Shown: one piece after another, positions 6,391 to 11,373 of the stretch | How the letters are laid out: the number at the start of each line of letters is the position of its first letter | Position numbering within the stretch: the stretch's first letter is position 1 | Source: VBDM01 sp041496705 | Lineage (GTDB): Bacteria; Pseudomonadota; Gammaproteobacteria; Burkholderiales; SG8-39 | Direction of reading: 5' to 3' | DNA length: 11,373 nucleotides | Assembly (NCBI GenBank): GCA_041496705.1 | Contig: JBGQFD010000111.1 | Location: 1 to 11,373 of the forward strand | Program-made: the position numbers and the translations under genes | Notes under the pieces: model-generated | Seen by the model: only the letters and a program-made list of their open reading frames with translations | Database searches by the model: none | Told to the model about the DNA's origin: nothing

Positions 6391-7386
6391 ATGAACCGGA
6401 CGAGCTTTCGACGCAGTGCGTGGCGCAGTGCGCGGTTTGCGCCGCTTGCCTGGATCCTGGCTTTCGGCGCACCGTGCGCGCTGGCGCAGGACTACCCGAC
6501 GCGCGAAATCCGCGCGCTGTGCAACTACGCGCCGGGCTCGGGCGCCGACATCATCGTGCGCTTCTACAGCGACCGCCTTTCCAAGCTCGCCGGCAGGCCG
6601 GTGATCGTCGAGAACCGGGTCGGCGCGAACGGCGCGATCGCCACCGAGGCGCTCGCAAAGTCGTCCCCCGACGGCTACACGATCATGATCACGCCGGCGA
6701 GCGCCACCATCGTTTCGGCGCCCTACATGTTCAAGAGCCTGCCCTTCGATTCCACGAAGGACTTCGCAGCGGTGACCACGATCGCGTCGCTTTCGTTCGT
6801 GATCCTGGTGGACGCCGCCGGGCCGATCAAGTCGATCGGCGAGCTCGTCGCGCACCTCAAGGCGAAGCCGACACAGAGTTTCTACGGGGCAACCAGCAAC
6901 ACCGGCGTCATTGCCTCCGAACTGTTCAAGGCCAAGGCCGGGCTGAACACGACTTACGTTCCCTACAAGCAGAACGTGCAGGCGCTGACCGACCTGCTGC
7001 TTGGGCACCTCGACTTCATCTCCTTCGACGCGACCTGGGCGCTGGGGCAGGCGAGGAGCGGAAAGCTGCGCATCCTGGCGGCGACCGCCGCGAAGCGTTC
7101 CACCGCCCTGCCCGAGGTGCCGACGCTCACCGAGCTCGGCTACGGCGGGAGCGACGTGGCACCCTGGTGGGGCGTGGTGGTCGCGGCGGGCACGCCCAGG
7201 CCCATCGTCGAGCGGCTCTCCGGCTGGTTCAACCAGATCACCGCTGCGGAAGACACCCGGCAATTCCTCGCCAACTCGGCCTTCGATCCTTATCCCGGAT
7301 CGCCCGAGCAGATGCAGGCGTTGATGAAGACCGACGCGGAACGCTGGAAGCGCTACGTCGAGATGGCGAAGATCGAGCCTCAGTAG
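6391..7386 (+). CDS. Bug/TctC-family tripartite tricarboxylate transporter substrate-binding protein (divergent pocket loop)
   Basis: This is a complete 331-residue secreted binding protein. Its signal peptide is longer and more arginine-rich than in the other Bug proteins here (six Arg before the hydrophobic stretch at about 16-27) with cleavage at ALA|QD after Ala32. The FRRSAW segment is not a proper Tat motif, so Sec export is likelier. The mature part begins DYPTREIR and includes GRPVIVENRVGANGA and SSPDGYTI. The usual PAGG loop is changed to YAPGSGAD, keeping pocket residue Asp53, and an extra Cys44 precedes it. AAGGAGG sits 7 nt before the ATG. It leads a group with the HD-domain protein (45 bp downstream) and the ABC exporter. 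The loop change suggests a ligand different from those of the other three; that is inference. Confidence 0.92.
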   Translation: MNRTSFRRSAWRSARFAPLAWILAFGAPCALAQDYPTREIRALCNYAPGSGADIIVRFYSDRLSKLAGRPVIVENRVGANGAIATEALAKSSPDGYTIMITPASATIVSAPYMFKSLPFDSTKDFAAVTTIASLSFVILVDAAGPIKSIGELVAHLKAKPTQSFYGATSNTGVIASELFKAKAGLNTTYVPYKQNVQALTDLLLGHLDFISFDATWALGQARSGKLRILAATAAKRSTALPEVPTLTELGYGGSDVAPWWGVVVAAGTPRPIVERLSGWFNQITAAEDTRQFLANSAFDPYPGSPEQMQALMKTDAERWKRYVEMAKIEPQ

Positions 7387-7431
7387 GCGCGTCGCCGGCT
7401 CGACATGGCATCGTACTGACCGGAGGCTTCG

Positions 7432-8214
7432 ATGGAAGTCGATCGCAAAGCTTTTCGTGCGAGTCTCGGCCCGAAGGCGGAGGCGCTGTCCTCGGAGGCG
7501 CGCGCCGACGCCCTCGAGGAAACCATGATGAAACAGCTCGACCAGCCGGCCGTGCCGGCGCAAGCATCGAAGGTGCGGCGCGGCACCGGGGTGCTGTTCG
7601 GAGGCTTCACGCCGAGCGGCTTGCAGCCCGCGCTCGGGGTGCTGGCGCCCATGCCGGTGAAGCCCACGCTCGAAGATTTCTTCAGGCTGCGCTTCATGCC
7701 GCATACCGTGACGCACATGCTGCAGAGCGCGAACCATGCGCTCGAGAAGGACGAGCCCGAGGAGACGGTGCTCGCGTGCCTGTTGCACGACATCGCCGTG
7801 AATCTCATCAAGGTGGACCACGGCTGGTGGGCGGCGCAGATGGTCGAACCCTACGTCTCGAAGAAAGTGAGCTGGGCGATCCGCCACCACCAGGCGCTGC
7901 GCTTTTTTCCGGACCCGTCGGTAGGCTACGAGTACCCCGAGCGTTATGTGGAGATTTTCGGGGAGGGCTACGTGCCCGAGCCTTACATCAAGACGGCCTA
8001 CGAGCAGGCGCGCAAGCACAAGTGGTACATGGAGGCGCGCATGATCACGGTGCACGACCTCTACGCATTTCAACCCGACGTGGTGGTTACGCTCGAGCCT
8101 TTCATCGACGTCATCGGCCGCTGCTTCAAGCAGCCGAAGGAGGGACTGGGGTTCGATGGCAGCCCCGTCGCCCACATGTGGCGCTCGTTGATCTACCCCG
8201 ACCACCCGTTATAA
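7432..8214 (+). CDS. HD-domain protein, possible metal-dependent hydrolase or di-iron oxygenase
   Basis: This 260-residue protein has no signal peptide. An N-terminal segment of about 80 residues is followed by a helical core with the HD signature LLHDIA (His119-Asp120). Other candidate metal ligands at family-like spacing are His95 (in HTVTHMLQ, 24 residues before His119), His130, His152 or His153 (IRHHQA) and Asp209 (TVHDLY). Six such ligands would resemble the di-metal sites of myo-inositol oxygenase and PhnZ, but HD phosphohydrolases can look alike, so function is open. The C-terminal half is rich in conserved-looking aromatic and Pro residues (WRSLIYPDHPL at the end). GGAGG at 7422-7426 is 5 nt before the ATG. 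Lying 45 bp after a Bug gene, it may process that protein's ligand. I recognise the domain but not a named gene. Confidence 0.75.
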   Translation: MEVDRKAFRASLGPKAEALSSEARADALEETMMKQLDQPAVPAQASKVRRGTGVLFGGFTPSGLQPALGVLAPMPVKPTLEDFFRLRFMPHTVTHMLQSANHALEKDEPEETVLACLLHDIAVNLIKVDHGWWAAQMVEPYVSKKVSWAIRHHQALRFFPDPSVGYEYPERYVEIFGEGYVPEPYIKTAYEQARKHKWYMEARMITVHDLYAFQPDVVVTLEPFIDVIGRCFKQPKEGLGFDGSPVAHMWRSLIYPDHPL

Positions 8215-8215
8215 C

Positions 8216-8245
8216 AGGAGGAGAGAGGTAGCTATGGCCGAGTGA
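8216..8245 (+). promoter_or_regulatory. Purine-rich SD tract and three-residue leader ORF overlapping the ABC transporter start
   Basis: Right after the HD gene stop, a purine tract (8216-8228) contains two SD-like cores, AGGAGGAG and GAGAGAGG. The best-spaced start is ATG at 8234, but that frame reads Met-Ala-Glu-stop (TGA at 8243-8245). The stop overlaps GTG at 8242, which opens the ABC transporter frame. It could be a leader that couples re-initiation, a chance ATG, or a one-base error. Confidence 0.4.
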
Positions 8246-10239
8246 TTTGCGGCACACTAGGGCAACACCCGCCGCACCCGGTCTATCCCTTGTTCGCTTA
8301 CCTGCAATCACGAATCCGCGGCACCGCGAGCGCCGGCCTGGGAGAGCCGCCGCCGGGCCTGCTCGCGTTCTACTGGCACTTCGTGCGCCAGACCAAACGC
8401 TGGTACGCGCTCATGTTCGTGACCAGCCTCGCGGTTGCGTTGATCGACACCGTGATCCCGGTATTCATCGGAAAACTGGTGTCGCTGATGGAAGCCGTCG
8501 ACCGCCGGGCGGCGCTCGCCGCACAGTGGCCGCTGCTCGCCGGCATGGTGGGCCTCGTCCTCGTCGCGCGCCCGCTGGTGATGCTCGCCGACGTCGCGAT
8601 CCGCCACAACGCGATCATTCCCGGCGTGACCAGCATGATCCGCTGGCAGAGCCACTGGCACGTAGTGCGCCAGAGCTGGACGTTCTTCCAGAACGATTTT
8701 GCCGGGCGCATCGCCAACCGCGTCATGCAGACGGCGAATGCGCTGCGCGAAAGCGTCATGGCGAGCATACGCGCGGTCTGGTACATCGCCGTCTACGGCA
8801 TCAGCGCCTTTGCCTTGATGGCGGCCTCGGACTGGCGTCTCGGACTGCCGACACTCGCGTGGTTCCTCGGCTACTTGGTTTTCCTGCGCCACTTCGTTCC
8901 GCGCATGCGCGACCTCGCGCGCGCGAGCTCCGAGGTGCGCTCGCACGTGATGGCGCGGGTGGTGGACAGCTACACCAACATCCTCACCGTGAAGCTTTTC
9001 GCGCGCCTCGCCGACGAGGATGCCTACGTGCGCGAGGTGATCGACGAGCACCAGGGCGCGATCGCCGCGCACATGCGCCTCATCTCGCAATTCATGTTCG
9101 CCCTGGCGGTGATGAACGCGGCGCTCCTCACCGGCACTGCGGCGATCGGCATCTGGCTCTGGTCCCAGGGGACGGTGAGCGCGGGCGTGGTGGCCACCGC
9201 GCTGCCGCTCGCCTGGCAGATCGCCAACGTCGCCGGCTGGGTGAGCTGGGAGGTGACCGGCATCTTCGAGAACATCGGCGTGGTGCAGGAGGGAATGCAG
9301 ACCATCGCCGTCCCGCACAGCAGCGCCGACCGTCCGGGCGCGCGCGATCTGCGGGTCACGCGGGGCGAGATCCGCTTCGAGGATATTAGCTTCAACTATG
9401 CGAGGAACGACGGCAAGCCCGTCCTCGACCGGCTGACTCTGGTGATCCGCCCCGGGGAGCGCGTCGGCCTGGTCGGACGCTCGGGCGCCGGAAAATCGAC
9501 GCTCGTCAACCTGCTCTTGCGTTTCTACGAACTCGAGCGGGGCCGCATCCGCATCGACGGGCAGGATATCGGCGGAGTCACGCAGGAATCCTTGCGCGCG
9601 GCGATCGGCATGGTGACGCAGGACACTTCGCTCCTGCACCGCTCGATCGCCGCCAACATCCGTTACAGCCATCCGGAGGCCAGCGACGCGCAGGTCGAGG
9701 CGGCGGCCCGCAAGGCGCAGGCGCACGACTTCATCGTCAGTCTGCAGGACTGGAAAGGCCGCCAGGGCTACGCAGCCCACGTCGGCGAGCGCGGTGTCAA
9801 GCTCTCCGGTGGCCAGCGGCAGCGCGTCGCCATCGCCCGGGTGGTGCTCAAGGACGCTCCCATCCTCGTCCTGGACGAAGCCACCTCGGCACTGGACAGC
9901 GAAGTGGAGCTCGCCATCCAGGAGCAGCTGCTCGGCCTGATGGAGGGAAAGACGGTGATCGCCATCGCGCATCGCCTCTCGACTATCGCGCGCATGGATC
10001 GACTCGTCGTGCTCGAAGCGGGCCGGATCGTCGAGGAGGGCAGGCACGAAGAGCTGCTCCGCGCGGGCGGTCACTACGCAAGGCTGTGGCGGCATCAGTC
10101 GGGCGGTTTTCTCGCGCACGATGTCGTCGCAAGCGCCACCGAAATCGAGCCCTCCGAGGAATCGTCCTCCGTGGAGATCACGCCACGGGCGCAGCCCGAG
10201 CCCTCCACCGACGATGCGCCGGTGGCGACGCGCGCCTAG
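8242..10239 (+). CDS. ABC transporter, fused permease and ATPase (type IV half-exporter, MsbA/Atm1-like architecture)
   Basis: This 665-residue inner-membrane half-transporter should dimerise and use ATP to move a substrate, most likely outward. The membrane domain has about six hydrophobic segments (roughly residues 54-76, 97-118, 176-195, 200-218, 283-306, 314-336). The ATPase domain shows Walker A GRSGAGKST (412-420), Q-loop Gln460, LSGGQ signature (521-525), Walker B ILVLDEAT (541-548), D-loop SALD and H-loop His577. A tail of about 35 residues rich in Ser, Glu and Pro follows. The start is uncertain. GTG at 8242 has a purine-rich tract 13 nt or more upstream. TTG at 8290 would remove 16 Pro/His-rich residues that do not look like protein, but it lacks an SD. 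It follows the HD gene by 27 bp and is probably cotranscribed. Substrate is unknown; lipid, drug and peptide exporters share this layout. Confidence 0.9.
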   Translation: MICGTLGQHPPHPVYPLFAYLQSRIRGTASAGLGEPPPGLLAFYWHFVRQTKRWYALMFVTSLAVALIDTVIPVFIGKLVSLMEAVDRRAALAAQWPLLAGMVGLVLVARPLVMLADVAIRHNAIIPGVTSMIRWQSHWHVVRQSWTFFQNDFAGRIANRVMQTANALRESVMASIRAVWYIAVYGISAFALMAASDWRLGLPTLAWFLGYLVFLRHFVPRMRDLARASSEVRSHVMARVVDSYTNILTVKLFARLADEDAYVREVIDEHQGAIAAHMRLISQFMFALAVMNAALLTGTAAIGIWLWSQGTVSAGVVATALPLAWQIANVAGWVSWEVTGIFENIGVVQEGMQTIAVPHSSADRPGARDLRVTRGEIRFEDISFNYARNDGKPVLDRLTLVIRPGERVGLVGRSGAGKSTLVNLLLRFYELERGRIRIDGQDIGGVTQESLRAAIGMVTQDTSLLHRSIAANIRYSHPEASDAQVEAAARKAQAHDFIVSLQDWKGRQGYAAHVGERGVKLSGGQRQRVAIARVVLKDAPILVLDEATSALDSEVELAIQEQLLGLMEGKTVIAIAHRLSTIARMDRLVVLEAGRIVEEGRHEELLRAGGHYARLWRHQSGGFLAHDVVASATEIEPSEESSSVEITPRAQPEPSTDDAPVATRA

Positions 10240-10282
10240 CGCCCGGACCCCGAACAAACGCGGGTGAGTCGGCGGCCTGCGC
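10240..10282. other. 43-bp convergent intergenic gap, no clear terminator
   Basis: Between the ABC gene stop and the flavoprotein stop I see no stem followed by a T-tract on either strand. The nearest strong inverted repeat, GCCGGCAG with its complement at 10290-10310 around a 5-nt loop, lies inside the flavoprotein's last codons and has no T-run. Confidence 0.4.
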
Positions 10283-11373
10283 TCAACCGGCCGGCAGCAG
10301 GTCTGCCGGCAGGGTGCCGTGCAGCAGGTACGCTATCAGGTCCTTCACCGGACGAATCTGCCGGCCGAACGGCAGCGGACCGGCCCCGCGGAAAAAAAGC
10401 CCGCGCTTGACGTCGCCCGCGAGCGCCGCCGCGAGGTGATGGTCGATACAGAACTGGCCGAAGCGTTCGATGCCGTCGCGCAGCCCGCACTGCTCCAGGC
10501 AGTCGAACGCGAGCGTGCAGTCGGTGCGGGCGTTGGCGCGGCGTTGCAGCACCGGCAGCTTGGCGAGGTATTGCTCCAGCCACGGCGTTTTGACTGCGCG
10601 CGCCGGCAGCCCGGCGACGCTCATGAAGGTGACGATATCTTCCGGCTTGGCGTCGGCCAGCACGCGCTTGAAATTCGGATGCGCATCGCCTTCCTCGGTG
10701 ACGGCGAATGGCGTGCCGATCTGCACGGCGCTCGCGCCCAGGGCAAAGAGTTCCTGCACCTGCGCAGGCGTGGCGATGCCGCCGGCGGGGATGAGAGGCA
10801 GCCGCTCGCGTTCGATGCCGAGTTCCCTGAACACCGCGAAGGTCTCTTCGAGCACGCGCGGAAAATCGAAGCGCGGGTCTTCGAGGTCGGCGATCTTCGT
10901 CGCGCCCAGGTGCCCACCGGCATAGCGCGGATGCTCGATGACGATGGCGTCGGGCAGGCGCTGCTTGCGCAGCCATTTCTTCAGCACGATGGCGATGCCG
11001 CGCGAGTCGGAGAGGATAGGAATCAGCGCCACCTCGGGATACGCGGCCGTCAGCTCCGGCAGGTCGAACGGCAGTCCCGCGCCGACGACGATGGCTCCGG
11101 CGCCGGACTCGCAGGACTGGCGCACGTCGGCGGCGTATTCCGAGATCGCGCGCATGACGTTCACGGCGATCAATCCCTTACCGCCGGCGATCTCGCGTGC
11201 CGCGCGCAGCTCCCGGTCCAGGGCAAGGAGGTTTACGCGGTTGATGAGTTCCTTGTCACGGCTCTTCGCCGTCTGCGCCATCAGGTCGGGATGGTGGCGC
11301 CGCAGGTCGACGCTGGAGAGCGTGCCGACGGCGCCGGCGCGTGCGACGTGCCCGGCGAGCCGGTGCGCGGAAA
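10283..11373 (-). CDS. Nitronate monooxygenase/FabK-like FMN flavoprotein (5' end off the right edge)
   Basis: The 362 residues visible begin inside the N-terminal barrel region (SAHRLAGHVARAGAVGTLSS), so the true start is beyond the window; the in-frame ATG at 11281 is internal. The protein belongs to the 2-nitropropane dioxygenase/enoyl-reductase FabK superfamily, a TIM barrel binding FMN. Seen in order from the visible start: AVNVM near 69-73, the EHPRYAGGHLGA segment (about 146-157) with the catalytic-type His of AGGH, and PAGGIATPAQ (about 165-174 of the part after the internal Met) followed by GASAVQIGTPF for FMN phosphate. A C-terminal extension carries four Cys (spacing C-x5-C-x3-C-x12-C) and ends RGLFFRGAGPLPFG plus a short helix. 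Reactions in the family include oxidative denitrification of nitronates and enoyl reduction; which applies is not visible. It converges on the ABC gene with 43 bp between them. Confidence 0.85.
   Translation of the reverse strand, partial: SAHRLAGHVARAGAVGTLSSVDLRRHHPDLMAQTAKSRDKELINRVNLLALDRELRAAREIAGGKGLIAVNVMRAISEYAADVRQSCESGAGAIVVGAGLPFDLPELTAAYPEVALIPILSDSRGIAIVLKKWLRKQRLPDAIVIEHPRYAGGHLGATKIADLEDPRFDFPRVLEETFAVFRELGIERERLPLIPAGGIATPAQVQELFALGASAVQIGTPFAVTEEGDAHPNFKRVLADAKPEDIVTFMSVAGLPARAVKTPWLEQYLAKLPVLQRRANARTDCTLAFDCLEQCGLRDGIERFGQFCIDHHLAAALAGDVKRGLFFRGAGPLPFGRQIRPVKDLIAYLLHGTLPADLLPAG

Noticed and set aside
6406..6430. A twin-arginine export signal in the third complete Bug protein.
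   Set aside because: The FRRSAW segment lacks the hydrophobic residues after the Arg pair in the Tat consensus, and the family normally uses Sec export.
10290..10310. An 8-bp perfect stem with 5-nt loop near the convergent gene ends, as a terminator.
   Set aside because: It lies within the last codons of the flavoprotein and has no following T-run on either strand; GC-rich stems of this size are frequent here.
11279..11281. ATG at 11281 as the start of the nitronate monooxygenase-like gene.
   Set aside because: The frame stays open to the window edge and the 30 residues upstream read as family-like protein, so the gene is truncated by the window and this Met is internal.

Overview
The window is about 11.4 kb of uniformly GC-rich, densely packed bacterial DNA. 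The base composition, the short intergenic gaps and above all four Bug/TctC-family periplasmic solute-binding proteins point to a betaproteobacterium of the Burkholderiales type, where this family is greatly expanded. That assignment is inference: there is no rRNA or other phylogenetic marker here. I see no tRNA, rRNA, CRISPR array, insertion sequence, integrase or phage gene.

Layout from left to right. (1) At 1-403 on the minus strand is the 5' part of a Bug protein that starts at GTG and runs off the left edge. (2) A 168-bp divergent promoter region (404-571) follows, with one sigma70-like promoter on each strand and a 12-bp palindrome between their -35 boxes. (3) A plus-strand operon at 572-3657 encodes a TauD/TfdA-type Fe(II)/2-oxoglutarate dioxygenase, a Bug protein, and an FMN-dependent 2-hydroxy-acid dehydrogenase resembling (S)-mandelate dehydrogenase. 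(4) A minus-strand Bug gene (3647-4603) meets that operon tail to tail with an 11-bp overlap. It diverges from (5) a plus-strand pair at 4665-6334: a 2-pyrone-4,6-dicarboxylate-hydrolase-like amidohydrolase and an SDR dehydrogenase coupled by ATGA. A perfect 12-bp palindrome sits almost exactly in the middle of the 61-bp gap between (4) and (5). (6) A consensus TATAAT box precedes a third plus-strand group at 6391-10239: a Bug protein, an HD-domain protein and a fused ABC exporter. (7) At 10283-11373 on the minus strand is a nitronate monooxygenase-like/FabK-like flavoprotein that runs off the right edge.

The enzymes (a hydroxylating dioxygenase, a flavin 2-hydroxy-acid dehydrogenase, a lactone/pyrone-type hydrolase, an NAD-type SDR and a flavin-dependent monooxygenase or reductase), together with carboxylate-binding Bug proteins, read as a catabolic patch for one or more organic acids, perhaps aromatic- or lignin-derived. 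The substrate cannot be read from the sequence. No TctA/TctB membrane components are present, so the Bug proteins would need partners encoded elsewhere or would act as sensors.

I found no clearly new system. The points most worth a second look are the two palindromes at divergent promoters, an active-site Tyr-to-Phe change in the flavin dehydrogenase, a possible six-ligand di-metal site in the HD protein, and an unusual initiation region (three-residue leader ORF) before the ABC transporter.
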